64,000 bases of DNA from Mesorhizobium sp. (GCF_017306545.1 NZ_JAFKID010000007.1:186001-250000); one strand, 5' to 3'; counted from the stretch's first letter, positions 27,590 to 36,471 are shown. Numbers and translations: made by a program. Notes: generated by a model from the letters alone, not told the origin.

Positions 27590-28429
27590 CTATTGCTGCC
27601 GCCGCGCCATGAAGGCCAGCCGTTCGAACAGGTGCACGTCCTGCTCGTTCTTCAAGAGCGCGCCGTGCAGTTTCGGCAGCGCGTTCTTCGGATCGGTGCG
27701 CAGGTCTTCGGGCGAAATGTCGTCGGCGACCAGCAGGCGTATCCAGTCCAGCGCCTCGGAGGTCGAGGGCTTCTTCTTCAACCCCGACACCTCGCGGATT
27801 TCGTAGAACTGGGTCAGCGCCGCGCGCACGAGATTCTGCTTGATGCCGGGATAGTGCACGTCGACGATTTTCTGCAACGTCTCCATGTCCGGGAAGCGGA
27901 TATAATGGAAGAAGCAGCGGCGCAGGAAGGCGTCGGGCAGTTCCTTCTCGTTGTTGGAGGTGATGATGACGATGGGCCGCTGCGCTGCGCGGATCGTCTC
28001 GCCCGTCTCGTAGACGAAGAACTCCATGCGGTCGAGTTCCTGCAACAGGTCGTTGGGGAATTCGATGTCGGCCTTGTCGATCTCGTCGATCAGCAGCACG
28101 ACCTTTTTGTCGGCGGCGAAGGCGTCCCACAACTTGCCGCGCTTGATGTAGTTGCCGATGTCGTTGAAGCGCTCGTCGCCCAATTGGCTGTCGCGCAGGC
28201 GCGAGACGGCGTCATATTCGTAAAGCCCCTGCTGGGCGCGGGTGGTGGATTTCACGTTCCACTCGATCAGGTCGAGGCCGAGCGCTTCCGCCACCTGCCT
28301 TGCCAGTTCGGTCTTGCCGGTGCCGGGCTCGCCCTTGACCAGCAGCGGCCGCTCCAGCGCGATGGCGGCATTGACCGCCACCATCAGGTCCTTGTCGGCG
28401 ACATAGGCTGCCGTGCCTTCGAAACGCAT
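27590..28429 (-). CDS. MoxR-family AAA+ ATPase
   Basis: A 279-residue AAA+ protein. Walker A is GEPGTGKTEL (residues about 33-42) and Walker B VVLLIDEIDKADIEF, followed by sensor 1 IVIITSNNEKELPDAFLRRC with the arginine finger. ATG 28429 (MRFEGTAAYVADKD) has GGAG 8 bp upstream; the open frame continues to 28705 but that part is atypical (see the entry for 28430-28740). MoxR proteins remodel or insert cofactors into client complexes with a VWA partner, probably the CoxE-like protein at 24977. Three unrelated genes lie between the two on the same strand. Confidence 0.92.
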   Translation of the reverse strand: MRFEGTAAYVADKDLMVAVNAAIALERPLLVKGEPGTGKTELARQVAEALGLDLIEWNVKSTTRAQQGLYEYDAVSRLRDSQLGDERFNDIGNYIKRGKLWDAFAADKKVVLLIDEIDKADIEFPNDLLQELDRMEFFVYETGETIRAAQRPIVIITSNNEKELPDAFLRRCFFHYIRFPDMETLQKIVDVHYPGIKQNLVRAALTQFYEIREVSGLKKKPSTSEALDWIRLLVADDISPEDLRTDPKNALPKLHGALLKNEQDVHLFERLAFMARRQQ

Positions 28430-28740
28430 GTGCTGGCTCCAGTTTGGTTGTGTTCGGTCTAGAAGCAGATGAGGACCGGCGCAACCGGCACCGGTGGAAA
28501 GGAGAAATTCGACGATGCCTTCCGTTCCTGCTGGCGAAGCGCCCAGTGGCACTCTATATTGGCCGTCGACGGTCTGCGCCTCGCGGCAGGAGAGACATTT
28601 CCCCGGGGCCTTATCGATCCTTAGGGAGCTGTCCCTGGCCAGGCCCGTGGGCTTGGACATATGGCGCCCACCTACTTTGTAGGTTCCCGGGATCGACTTC
28701 TCCACCGGTTGCGTGGATCGTCACTTTTTCCAAAAATCCG
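28430..28740 (-). other. 311-bp leader upstream of moxR, no confident gene, several stem-loops
   Basis: The minus strand is open in the moxR frame from a GTG at 28705, but the reading uses rare codons (CTA, AGG, ATA-like) and gives no family-like protein. A 62-codon plus-strand frame (28494-28682) is equally unconvincing. Instead the DNA has clustered small palindromes: ACCTAC-TTT-GTAGGT (28670-28684), AGGGA-GCTG-TCCCT (about 28623-28636) and AGGCCCGTGGGCTT (about 28641-28654). A structured 5' leader or a decayed gene is possible. No known riboswitch core was recognised. Confidence 0.4.
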
Positions 28741-29511
28741 TCAGGCAGGCCGCGCGGCGCTTTCCTGCTCGTGCCGCAGCGTGGCGATGAAGCGTTTCGT
28801 GCGCTCGCGCTGCGGGTTGCCGAACACCTCGGCGGCCGGGCCTTTCTCGACGACCGTGCCTGCCTCGAGGAAGATCACCTCGTCGGCGACCTTGGAGGCC
28901 AGGCGCAGGTCGTGCGTCGCCATCACCATGGTGGTGCCTTCCTCGGCCAGCCGGTCGAGCACGTCGACCACTTCCTGCGCCAGTTCGGGATCGAGCGCCG
29001 AGGTCGGCTCGTCGCACAGAAGCACGCGCGGCGACGGCGCCAGCGCGCGGGCGATCGCCACGCGCTGCTGCTGGCCGCCCGACAGCGTCGCCGGCCAGGC
29101 GTCGGCCTTGGCCGCCATGCCGACCTTTTCCAGCAATTCTCTTGCCCGCTCGCGTGCCTTCGGCTCCGGCCATTTCAGCACGACCGTCAGCCCCTCCATG
29201 ACGTTCTCGATCGCCGTGCGATGCGGGAAAAGCTGGAAATTCTGGAACACCATGCCGGTCTGGCGGCGCAGGCGCTGGATATCGCGCGTGGCGACACGCC
29301 GGCCGGCGCCGAAGACGAGTTCTTCCTCGCCGATCTTGACCGTGCCGGCGTTGGGCAGTTCCAGCAGGTTGATGCAGCGCAGCAGGGTGCTCTTGCCGCC
29401 GCCGGAGGGGCCGACGAGCGCGGTGACGCTGCGCTCGGCCATGGCGACGGAGACGTCCTTCAGCACGACGTTGTCGCCGAAGCGCTTTTCGATTGCTTTC
29501 AGCTCGATCAT
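28741..29511 (-). CDS. Polar amino acid (cystine-type) ABC transporter ATP-binding protein
   Basis: A 256-residue ATPase of the HisP/GlnQ family. Walker A GPSGGGKST, Q-loop MVFQNFQLFPHRTAIENV, signature [16 protein letters not shown], Walker B VLLCDEPTSALDPELA and switch His in MVMATHDLRLA are complete. The start overlaps the permease stop by 4 bp. The open frame extends far upstream within the permease gene but in the wrong frame. Together with the permease and the FliY/TcyJ-like binding protein it makes a three-gene importer, probably for cystine or a related polar amino acid. Confidence 0.93.
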   Translation of the reverse strand: MIELKAIEKRFGDNVVLKDVSVAMAERSVTALVGPSGGGKSTLLRCINLLELPNAGTVKIGEEELVFGAGRRVATRDIQRLRRQTGMVFQNFQLFPHRTAIENVMEGLTVVLKWPEPKARERARELLEKVGMAAKADAWPATLSGGQQQRVAIARALAPSPRVLLCDEPTSALDPELAQEVVDVLDRLAEEGTTMVMATHDLRLASKVADEVIFLEAGTVVEKGPAAEVFGNPQRERTKRFIATLRHEQESAARPA

Positions 29512-30188
29512 GCGCGCGTCTCCAGGAAGCCGCCGTAGCGGTTGAGCCGCGCCTCCAGCCGAACCTGCAAGGCCGACAGCACCGAACTCATGGCGAGGTA
29601 GAGCAGGGCGGCTTCGATGTAGAGGATCAGCGGCTCGTAGGTGGTAGCGACGATGCGCTGCGCCGCCTGGAACATTTCCGGCACGGTGATGGCGGCGGCG
29701 AGCGAAGTGTCCTTGACCAGCGAGATGAAGGTGTTGGAGAGCGGCGGCACGGCCGTGCGCGCCGCCTGCGGCAGGATGGTGCGGCGCATCGCCTGGTTCC
29801 AGGTCATGCCGATGGAATAGGCCGCCTCCCACTGGCCGCGCGGCACCGAGGCGATGACGGCGCGGATGATCTCGGAGGAATAGGCGCCGACGTTGAGCGT
29901 AAAGCCGATGAGCGCGGCGGTGAAGGCGTCGAGCAGGATGCCGGCCGAGGGCAGGCCGTAGAAGATCAGGAAAAGCTGCACCAGCAGCGGCGTGCCGCGA
30001 AAAATCCAGACATAGAAGCGGGCGACCGCGACCAGCGGCTTCGGCCCGAACAGCCGCGCCAGCGCTGTCGCGAGCCCGACGGCGAGGCCGAAGACGAAGG
30101 ACAAAAGCGTCAGCGGCGCGGTGAAGATCAGCGCCGCCCACAGGAGCGTGGGCAGCGAATTCAGCATCAGTTGCAGCCAGTCCGGCAC
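29508..30188 (-). CDS. Polar amino acid (cystine-type) ABC transporter permease
   Basis: About 226 residues, a single-module HisMQ-type permease with four to five membrane segments. Conserved blocks are ARFYVWIFRGTPLLVQLFLI, NVGAYSSEIIRAVIASVPRG and QWEAAYSIGMTWNQAMRRTI, the EAA-like loop. GTG 30188 (VPDWLQLMLNSLP) is proposed as start because GGGGAGATGAAC lies just upstream; the open frame to 30317 runs through the RIME-like repeat and reads as repeat translation. One permease gene suggests a homodimeric pore. It is separated from the binding-protein gene by the palindromic repeat. Confidence 0.92.
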   Translation of the reverse strand: MPDWLQLMLNSLPTLLWAALIFTAPLTLLSFVFGLAVGLATALARLFGPKPLVAVARFYVWIFRGTPLLVQLFLIFYGLPSAGILLDAFTAALIGFTLNVGAYSSEIIRAVIASVPRGQWEAAYSIGMTWNQAMRRTILPQAARTAVPPLSNTFISLVKDTSLAAAITVPEMFQAAQRIVATTYEPLILYIEAALLYLAMSSVLSALQVRLEARLNRYGGFLETRA

Positions 30189-30251
30189 TCGTTCATCTCC
30201 CCGGCCGCGGGTTCGAGCGCGGCTCTCGATGAGGCCTTGCCTCGAACATTC

Positions 30252-30384
30252 GCGCCGCCCCTCATCCCCCTGCCGGGACCTTCTCCCCGTAAACGGGGAG
30301 AAGGAGATTGGCCGCACGGTCGCCGCTTCTGTCCTCGCCCCGTTTACGGGGAGAGGGTGCCGGCAGGCAGGTGAGGGGCGGCGC
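30252..30384. repeat. RIME-like palindromic element A (binding protein / permease gap)
   Basis: A 133-bp element with perfect 13-bp terminal inverted repeats GCGCCGCCCCTCA / TGAGGGGCGGCGC. Inside are TTCTCCCCGTAAACGGGGAG and CCCCGTTTACGGGGAGAGGG, complementary palindromes, and TGCCGG motifs. The layout resembles the RIME elements described in rhizobia; copy B is at 36472-36638. It lies between the amino-acid binding-protein gene and its permease gene. Confidence 0.85.
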
Positions 30385-30476
30385 CCAGCGCTCGATACTT
30401 ACGACGGCCGATATCACAAGAAAAGCGGCGCCCGGGAAACCGCGCGCCGCATGAACTTTATGGGTCGCCGTGCCTC

Positions 30477-31250
30477 TTACTGGGAAACGTCCTGGCCGAA
30501 ATAGGTGTCGGAAATCTTCTTGTAGGTGCCGTCGGCCTTGATCTCGGCCAGCGCCTTGTTGATGGCGGCGACCAGTTCGTCATCGCCCTTGCGCACGATG
30601 ATGCCGGAATAATCGGCGTTCTCTTCCTGCGCGGCGATCTTCACCGGTGCGTCGGGCTTGTGCTTCTTGAAATCGTAGAAGGACAGGCTGTCGTTGATGG
30701 TGGCGTCGGCGCGGCCGGTCAGCACCAGCTGGATCGATTGGTCGAAGCCGTCGGTGCCGACCAGTTCGGCGCCGTTCTTCTCGGCGATCTTGCCGAAGTT
30801 GGAGGTCAGCGACTGCGCCGACTTCTTGCCCTTGAGATCGGCGAAGCTCTTGATGTCGGTGTTGTCGGCCTTGACGATCAACACCGCCTTGGAGGCGATG
30901 TAGGGATCGGAGAAAGCATATTTCTTCTGGCGCTCGGCGGTGATGCCGACCTGGTTGACGACGGCGTCGTAGCGGTCGGCGTCGAGACCGGCGATCAGGC
31001 CGTCCCACTTGCCTTCCTGGAATTTCGCCTCGACGCCGAGACGCTTGGCGACCTCGCGGCCGATCTCGACGTCGAAGCCGACGAGCTTGTTGTCGGTATC
31101 GTGATAGGTGAAGGGGGCGTAGGTGCCCTCGGTGCCGATGCGCAGTTCACCCGACTTCTTGATCTTGTCGAAGTCCGCGCCGGCCAGGCTGGCGGAGACG
31201 GTGGCCAGCGACAGCGCGCCGGCGGCGAGGAGGGTGAGAAGCCGTTTCAT
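30477..31250 (-). CDS. Polar amino acid ABC transporter binding protein, FliY/TcyJ (cystine)-like
   Basis: A 257-residue cluster-F periplasmic protein. The signal peptide (MKRLLTLLAAGALSLATVSA) ends near residue 23. The mature start ELRIGTEGTYAPFTYHDTD and the block KWDGLIAGLDADRYDAVVNQ match the E. coli cystine-binding protein FliY/TcyJ closely. The Arg-Asp pair in the second lobe (GRADATINDSLSFYDF) is the amino-acid alpha-carboxylate site pattern. Cystine is therefore the favoured ligand, though other polar amino acids remain possible. It heads a three-gene operon and is followed by a RIME-like repeat before the permease gene. Confidence 0.88.
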   Translation of the reverse strand: MKRLLTLLAAGALSLATVSASLAGADFDKIKKSGELRIGTEGTYAPFTYHDTDNKLVGFDVEIGREVAKRLGVEAKFQEGKWDGLIAGLDADRYDAVVNQVGITAERQKKYAFSDPYIASKAVLIVKADNTDIKSFADLKGKKSAQSLTSNFGKIAEKNGAELVGTDGFDQSIQLVLTGRADATINDSLSFYDFKKHKPDAPVKIAAQEENADYSGIIVRKGDDELVAAINKALAEIKADGTYKKISDTYFGQDVSQ

Positions 31251-31352
31251 TCTTTTGTGATCCTGAATTGAGCCAACCCGGCGGGCTTGGCGGAAGGCCG
31301 GAATTTGGCAGAAGTCTTGAGGCGGTTTAAGGAAAGACATTTCATATATGCC

Positions 31353-31381
31353 ATTTTTCTAGGATTAAATCCTAAGAAAAT
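31353..31381. promoter_or_regulatory. 29-bp near-perfect palindrome upstream of the amino-acid importer
   Basis: Arms ATTTTTCTAGGATT and AATCCTAAGAAAAT around a central A match except at two positions; the core TAGGATTAAATCCTA is perfect. It lies about 103 bp upstream of the binding-protein start and 70 bp from the divergent rpoH promoter. Symmetry and AT-rich flanks resemble Lrp/AsnC-family operators, but no regulator is adjacent. Confidence 0.6.
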
Positions 31382-31449
31382 CACTTTTCCGGGATGAATT
31401 GAACGTGGCCAAAAATGGCGCCCTGCGCGTAATGCGCCACGCCAGTACC

Positions 31450-31475
31450 GGAACAAATATCCGGCACGCCACGTT
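31450..31475 (+). promoter_or_regulatory. EcfG (RpoE2)-type promoter of the rpoH2-like gene
   Basis: GGAAC (31450-31454) and CGTT (31472-31475) are 17 bp apart, the consensus GGAAC-N16/17-CGTT of the alphaproteobacterial general stress sigma factor. It lies 70 bp upstream of the sigma-factor start. In Sinorhizobium meliloti rpoH2 is known to be transcribed by RpoE2, so the match is functionally sensible. Confidence 0.72.
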
Positions 31476-31544
31476 GTAAGGCGTTGTAGGGCGTCGCCAT
31501 GTCGTTTCAAGGCCGTGGCAGCCTTTTCGGAAGGGACCACCGCC

Positions 31545-32408
31545 ATGATGCAGGACAGCGCCGGCCGTACGTTCATCCGTTCGGCGATGCGAGCCCCCTA
31601 CCTCGGCCGCGAGGAGGAACATGAACTGGCGTTGCGCTGGAAGGAGAAGGCCGACCAGCAGGCGCTCAACCGCATCACCGTGGCGCATATGCGGCTCGTC
31701 ATCGCCATGGCCGCGAAGTTCCGCCATTTCGGCTTGCCGATGGGCGATCTCGTGCAGGAGGGCCATGTCGGTCTGCTGGAAGCCGCCGCCCGCTTCGAGC
31801 CGGAGCGCGACGTGCGCTTCTCCACCTATGCGACGTGGTGGATTCGCGCTGCCATGCAGGACTACATCCTGCGCAACTGGTCGATCGTGCGCGGCGGCAC
31901 GTCCTCGGCGCAGAAGGCGCTGTTCTTCAATCTGCGCCGGCTCAGGGCGCGGCTGGCGAGCGGCGCCGAACCGCTGACGAACGAGGCCCTCTATCGCCAC
32001 GTGTCGATGAAACTCGGCGTGTCCGAAACCGATGTGGCGATGATGGATTCACGCCTTTCGGCGCCCGATTCCTCGCTCAACGCGCCGCTGGCGGACGAAT
32101 TGGGCGCGGCCGAACGGCAGGATTTCCTCGTCGACGGCGAGCCACTGCCGGACGAGGTGGTCGGCGATGCGATCGACGTCGAACGCCGTTCCGGCTGGCT
32201 GCACAGCGCGCTGTGCACCCTCAACGAGCGGGAATTGAGGATCATCGAATGCCGCCGGCTCTCCGACGAGGGGGCGACGCTGGAGGAACTGGGTGCGGCC
32301 CTCGGCATTTCGAAGGAGCGCGTGCGCCAGATCGAGGCACGCGCCATGGAGAAGCTGAAGGTGGCGCTGGTCAAGCAGAACCCGGAATTTTTGGCGCACG
32401 CCGCCTGA
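31545..32408 (+). CDS. rpoH2: RNA polymerase sigma-32-type factor RpoH2
   Basis: A 287-residue sigma-70-family protein of the RpoH group. The RpoH box QKALFFNLR lies at residues 123-131. Region 2 (GLPMGDLVQEGHVGLLEAA and FSTYATWWIRAAMQDYILRN) and the region 4 helix-turn-helix (ATLEELGAALGISKERVRQI) are standard. ATG 31545 is used; an upstream GTG at 31515 is less likely. Sequence details and the EcfG-type promoter suggest the second rhizobial paralogue, rpoH2, which acts in general and oxidative stress rather than classical heat shock. It converges with the M48 protease gene, 22 bp away. Confidence 0.88.
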   Translation: MMQDSAGRTFIRSAMRAPYLGREEEHELALRWKEKADQQALNRITVAHMRLVIAMAAKFRHFGLPMGDLVQEGHVGLLEAAARFEPERDVRFSTYATWWIRAAMQDYILRNWSIVRGGTSSAQKALFFNLRRLRARLASGAEPLTNEALYRHVSMKLGVSETDVAMMDSRLSAPDSSLNAPLADELGAAERQDFLVDGEPLPDEVVGDAIDVERRSGWLHSALCTLNERELRIIECRRLSDEGATLEELGAALGISKERVRQIEARAMEKLKVALVKQNPEFLAHAA

Positions 32409-32430
32409 CAGATACCTACCTGACGGGCGC

Positions 32431-33927
32431 CTACCGGTCGGTGACGATCTTCACCTTGTCGCCGGCCGAGATGTTGCCGGCGGGGCCGATGGCGTTCAGC
32501 ACCTTGAACAGATCAAGCTTGCGGTCGACGCCGACCATCTGGGCGGCGAGCGAGCCCATCGTCTGGCCGGGCTTGACGGTGACGACGCGGATGCGCAGCG
32601 GCCTCAACGCCGCCTTTTCTTCGGCGCTCAGGATGCGGAAGGAGCCGCTGACCGAGCGCGCCACCGTGTCCAGCGAGGTGCTGGCGGCGGGAGCGGCGGT
32701 GAGCAGCCGGTAGACCTGGTCGCCGGCGCGGATGACGGTGATGTCGAAACGCCAGCCGTCGGCGCTCGCCTTGGCGACGGCGGCGTCGTTGCCGTTGATC
32801 GTCTCCTCGTGCACGCTGGTGTCGTCCAGCCCGGCCACCCAGCCGCTGCGCACATAGTCGGTCAGCGTGCGGTTCTTGTCGAGCGCCACGCCATCGAAGC
32901 GCACCGCCATGTCGCCGGGGCCGGTCGCCGTGACGGCGGCGGCGGAGTTGTCGATCATGAAGCCTTCCGGCACGGTGAAGGCGACGCCCAGCTTCGGATG
33001 CAGGAAAGTGTTGCCGCGCACGTAGCCCTCTTCCGGCGTGTCGCCGTAGAGGATGCCGTCGATGCCGGCGAGATAGGAATCGCGGTCGCGGGTGCCGACG
33101 CCCGGCGGGCCGAAGGCGCGGGCGTGGCGCTGTGCCAGCTCGATGCGCTGCGGCGTGTTGGGGTGCGTGGCAAGGAAATCGAGGCTGGGATCGGTGGCGC
33201 CGCTGACCGAGCGGAAGTCTGTGTAGGCCGACATCGATTGCAGGAAGCGGCTTGCCGCGTAGGGATCGTAGCCGGCCTCGCCGACCGACTTGATGCCGAT
33301 GGCGTCGGCTTCCAGTTCCTGGTTGCGCGAGAACTGGGCGAGCCTGAGCTTGTTGCGGATCAGGGCCGCGCGCGCCGTCGGGCTGTCGCCCAGCACGTCG
33401 GAGACGACCTTGGTGGCGACGCCTTCCTCGGCTTCCAGCTTCTGCCGCGCCAGTCCGTGATTGGCGGTGACGTGGCCCATCTCATGCGCGATGACCGCCG
33501 CAAGCTCGGCCGAATCGTTGGCCAACGCCAGCAGGCCGCGGGTGATGTAGAGATAGCCGCCGGGCAGGGCGAAGGCGTTGACGTTGGGCGAGTTCAGGAT
33601 GGTGATGCGGTAGGTCTGCGTCGGGTTGGCCGAAACCGTGGTGAGGCTGCCGACCACCTTGGCCACCATGCGCTCCAGCTTGGGATCGGAATATTCGCCG
33701 CCATAAGTGGCGAGAATGCGCGGGTGCTGCGCCTTCGCAAGTTCCGCCAGCTTGTTGTTGGCGGTGACGGTGTCCACCGTGACCGGTCGATTGGACGGCT
33801 GGAAGCCGGATTCCTCCAGCTTGTCCGGCAGCACCGACTGGCAGGCGGCGAGTGCGGCCGCCATGCCCGCGAGCACGGCAAAGCGCGCCAGCCGCTTCAG
33901 GCGGCCGACGGCTTGCGTCGAAAACAT
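32431..33927 (-). CDS. M48 family metalloprotease lipoprotein with C-terminal LysM-like region
   Basis: A 498-residue exported protein from ATG 33927. The signal peptide ends in a lipobox AAC (C29), so it should be a lipoprotein. The zinc site HEMGH lies near residue 160 (AAVIAHEMGHVTANHG), with the third ligand in SRNQELEADAIGIKSV, as in BepA/YfgC-like proteases of outer-membrane quality control. The last about 60 residues (VKPGQTMGSLAAQMVG and AGDKVKIV) look like a LysM-type peptidoglycan-binding motif. The neighbouring stress sigma factor is convergent, so a shared regulon is possible but unshown. Confidence 0.9.
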   Translation of the reverse strand: MFSTQAVGRLKRLARFAVLAGMAAALAACQSVLPDKLEESGFQPSNRPVTVDTVTANNKLAELAKAQHPRILATYGGEYSDPKLERMVAKVVGSLTTVSANPTQTYRITILNSPNVNAFALPGGYLYITRGLLALANDSAELAAVIAHEMGHVTANHGLARQKLEAEEGVATKVVSDVLGDSPTARAALIRNKLRLAQFSRNQELEADAIGIKSVGEAGYDPYAASRFLQSMSAYTDFRSVSGATDPSLDFLATHPNTPQRIELAQRHARAFGPPGVGTRDRDSYLAGIDGILYGDTPEEGYVRGNTFLHPKLGVAFTVPEGFMIDNSAAAVTATGPGDMAVRFDGVALDKNRTLTDYVRSGWVAGLDDTSVHEETINGNDAAVAKASADGWRFDITVIRAGDQVYRLLTAAPAASTSLDTVARSVSGSFRILSAEEKAALRPLRIRVVTVKPGQTMGSLAAQMVGVDRKLDLFKVLNAIGPAGNISAGDKVKIVTDR

Positions 33928-34082
33928 GTCATGGCCGGTCGGCAGGTAAGCGTCCTTTCCGGTTCGTCGCGGCAAATCAGGCGGCGGACCCGTCTTGCCT
34001 ATCGCAGTTTCAGGGCAGGCTCCAGCGACTTCGTCTTTCCTGACCGGCAGGCCATCGGCCTGTCGCCGTCTTTGACCCTCAA

Positions 34083-34847
34083 TTATGTCGGCTTGCGGGC
34101 AACATCGCGTGATCTGTCGCCATCGAGCCCGATATAGCGCCGGAACGCCTCGGGTCCAGTGCCGGCGAAGAAATCGTCGGCCGTGCCGGCGGCGGCAATC
34201 CGGCCGTCTTCCAGGAAGACGACATGGCCGGCCAGGCGGCGGGCGTCCTCGGGATGGTGGGTGACGAACAGCGTGGTCATGCCGCGCTCAGCCTGAAGGT
34301 CGGCGACCAGATCGAGCATATCGTGGCGCAAGGCCGGGCCGAGGGAGGCGAACGGCTCGTCGAGCAGCAGCACCGGCTGCTCGCGCACCAGCGCGCGAGC
34401 CAGCGCAACGCGCTGGCGCTCGCCGCCGGAAAGCTCGCGCGGCAGGCGCCTTTCCTTGCCGGCAAGGCCGGTGCGTTCGAGCGCCGCCCAGACCGCCTGA
34501 CGGTCGGCCGGGCCGAGTTTCAGCGAAGGCGAGCGGCCGAGGCCGACGTTCTTTTCCACCGAAAGATGGGAAAACAGGTTGTTTTCCTGGAAGACCATGG
34601 AGACGGGGCGCTCGGCCGGCGGCGTGGCCGTCATATCGACCCCGTCGATCAGCACGCGGCCGGATTGCGGTGTCTCGAAGCCGGCGACGAGGTTGAGCAA
34701 GGTCGATTTGCCCGAACCGCTCGGGCCCATGACGGCGGTGATCGCGCCGGCGGGAAAAGCGGTATCGAAGCGAAAGAGGACCTCGCCGTAGCCGAAGGCG
34801 ACGGCGTCCAGCCGCACGGCACCGGCCTTGCTGGCGGCTTGGTTCAT
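34083..34847 (-). CDS. thiQ: Thiamine/TPP ABC transporter ATP-binding protein
   Basis: A 254-residue ABC ATPase. Walker [10 protein letters not shown], signature [16 protein letters not shown], Walker [17 protein letters not shown] and [14 protein letters not shown] are present. Its ATG overlaps the thiP stop by 4 bp. The open frame continues beyond this start but that section is an out-of-frame reading of thiP. ThiQ energises thiamine, TMP and TPP uptake with ThiB and ThiP. The operon is under a TPP riboswitch, which supports the assignment. Confidence 0.94.
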   Translation of the reverse strand: MNQAASKAGAVRLDAVAFGYGEVLFRFDTAFPAGAITAVMGPSGSGKSTLLNLVAGFETPQSGRVLIDGVDMTATPPAERPVSMVFQENNLFSHLSVEKNVGLGRSPSLKLGPADRQAVWAALERTGLAGKERRLPRELSGGERQRVALARALVREQPVLLLDEPFASLGPALRHDMLDLVADLQAERGMTTLFVTHHPEDARRLAGHVVFLEDGRIAAAGTADDFFAGTGPEAFRRYIGLDGDRSRDVARKPT

Positions 34848-36466
34848 GGGTTCCGCTCCTTTCCCAGCCAGTCGGCGGCGAACACCAAGAGCAGGCAGAC
34901 AAGCCCGAGCAGCAGCGCCAGCCCGGCGGCGTCCTGCGTGCGGTAGCTGCCCATGCGGGCAAGCAGCAGATAGGGCAGGGTCTGCACCTGGTCCGAGCCG
35001 AACAGGGCGATGACGCCGAGATCGCCGAGCGACAGCGCCATGGCGAAGGCGAAAGCGGTGGCGAGCGGCCGCCGGAGCGCCGGCCAGTCGATCAGGCGAA
35101 AGCGTGTCCAGCCGGCGATGCCGAGCTGGGCGGCGAGCCGTTCGTGCCGCTCGCTGGCGGCGTCGTAGGCGGGGCGGACGGCACGGATGGCGAAGGGCAT
35201 GGCCATGACGGCGTTGACGGCGGCGACCATAACGGGCGCCGCCGCGAAGGCGTCGCCCAGATGGCGCAGCACCAGGAACCAGCCGGCGCCGATGACGATG
35301 GGCGGCACCACCAGCACGAAGCCGGCGCCGGTGTCGGTGAAGAACGCCAGCAGCGGACGCCTGCCGCCTTCCCGCCCGAGCGTCAGGGCCCGCCGCGCCA
35401 TGGCGAGCGCCAGCGACAGCGCCGCCGCCAGCACCGCAGAGACGACGGCCAGAACGATGCTGGTGGCTGCGGCCTTGCGCACGGACGCTTCTCCGGCGAG
35501 CCGGGCGAGGTCGGCTTCCAGCCCCGACGCCACCGTCGCCGCCATCGGTCCGGCGACGAAGGCGAGCGCGGCGAGGATCAGGATGACATCGAGCGCGGTT
35601 CCGGCGGCGGAGTTGGCGATGTAGCGGCGCGGCGCCACCGGCAGGCTGGCGTCTCCGGTCATGTCGGCGCCCAGCCGGGCAAGCAGGGCGACGACGATCG
35701 CCGTCAGCCCGATTTGAAGGAGCGTCAGCGCGACCGCCCGCGCCGGATCGAAATCGAAGCGCAGCGCCTGGTAGATGGCGACTTCCAGCGTCGAGGCCGC
35801 CGGACCGCCGCCCAGCGTCAGCACGATGGTGAAGGAGGTCACGCACAGCATGAACACGAGGCCGGCGATGCCCGGCAGCGCCTGGCGCAGCGCCGGGCCT
35901 TCGATCAGCCGGAAGGCCGCGCCCGGCCCCATGCCGAGTTGGCTCGCCAGCCGCCATTGGTCTGCCGGGATGGTCTGCAGGGATTCGAGGCACAGGCGGG
36001 TGGCCAGCGGCAGGTTGAAGAAGACGTGCGCGACGAGGATGCCGGACAGGCCGTAGATGCCCGGCCAGTCGCTGCCGCCGATCGACGACAGGATGCCGGC
36101 GAAATAGCCGGCGCGGCCGTAGAGCGACAGCACGCCCAGCGCTGCCACCAGCGCCGGCAGCGCCAGCGGCACGGCAAAAAGCTGGAGGATGAAGGCGCGG
36201 CCGGGAAAGGCCGGATGGCGCGCCAGCGCCCGCGCCACGAAGATCGCCGGCAGCACCGACAGAAGCGTCGAAAGGGCGGCCTGCCACAGCGTGAAGCGGG
36301 CGACGCGCAACAGATAAGGATCGAAGGCGGCCAGCGCGCCGGCGATGTCGCCGGCGCCGGCGGCGAACAAACCGGCAAGGGCGCCGCCGATCAGGATCGT
36401 GATGAAGGCGAGGGCGAGGACGCCGAGGGCGATGCGGGAGTCGCGTCGAGGATAGTCGCGTGTCAC
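34844..36466 (-). CDS. thiP: Thiamine/TPP ABC transporter permease
   Basis: About 540 residues, a fused two-module permease with roughly twelve membrane segments. EAA-type loops appear as [20 protein letters not shown] and [23 protein letters not shown] 36466 ([10 protein letters not shown]) is favoured, with GAGGGG upstream; a GTG at 36481 with GAGAGGGG upstream would add five residues. Both candidate ribosome-binding sites are part of RIME-like element B. Order thiB-thiP-thiQ and the riboswitch identify it as the thiamine transporter pore. Confidence 0.9.
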   Translation of the reverse strand: MTRDYPRRDSRIALGVLALAFITILIGGALAGLFAAGAGDIAGALAAFDPYLLRVARFTLWQAALSTLLSVLPAIFVARALARHPAFPGRAFILQLFAVPLALPALVAALGVLSLYGRAGYFAGILSSIGGSDWPGIYGLSGILVAHVFFNLPLATRLCLESLQTIPADQWRLASQLGMGPGAAFRLIEGPALRQALPGIAGLVFMLCVTSFTIVLTLGGGPAASTLEVAIYQALRFDFDPARAVALTLLQIGLTAIVVALLARLGADMTGDASLPVAPRRYIANSAAGTALDVILILAALAFVAGPMAATVASGLEADLARLAGEASVRKAAATSIVLAVVSAVLAAALSLALAMARRALTLGREGGRRPLLAFFTDTGAGFVLVVPPIVIGAGWFLVLRHLGDAFAAAPVMVAAVNAVMAMPFAIRAVRPAYDAASERHERLAAQLGIAGWTRFRLIDWPALRRPLATAFAFAMALSLGDLGVIALFGSDQVQTLPYLLLARMGSYRTQDAAGLALLLGLVCLLLVFAADWLGKERNP

Positions 36467-36471
36467 GGCGC

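Noticed and set aside
28430-28705. In-frame N-terminal extension of the MoxR ATPase
   Set aside because: The codon use is atypical, the normal MoxR N-terminus begins at 28429 with a good ribosome-binding site, and the extension has no family likeness.
28430-28740. Cobalamin riboswitch upstream of moxR
   Set aside because: GCCACTGG and GGAAGGC fragments are present, but the B12 box and the other conserved core elements are absent.
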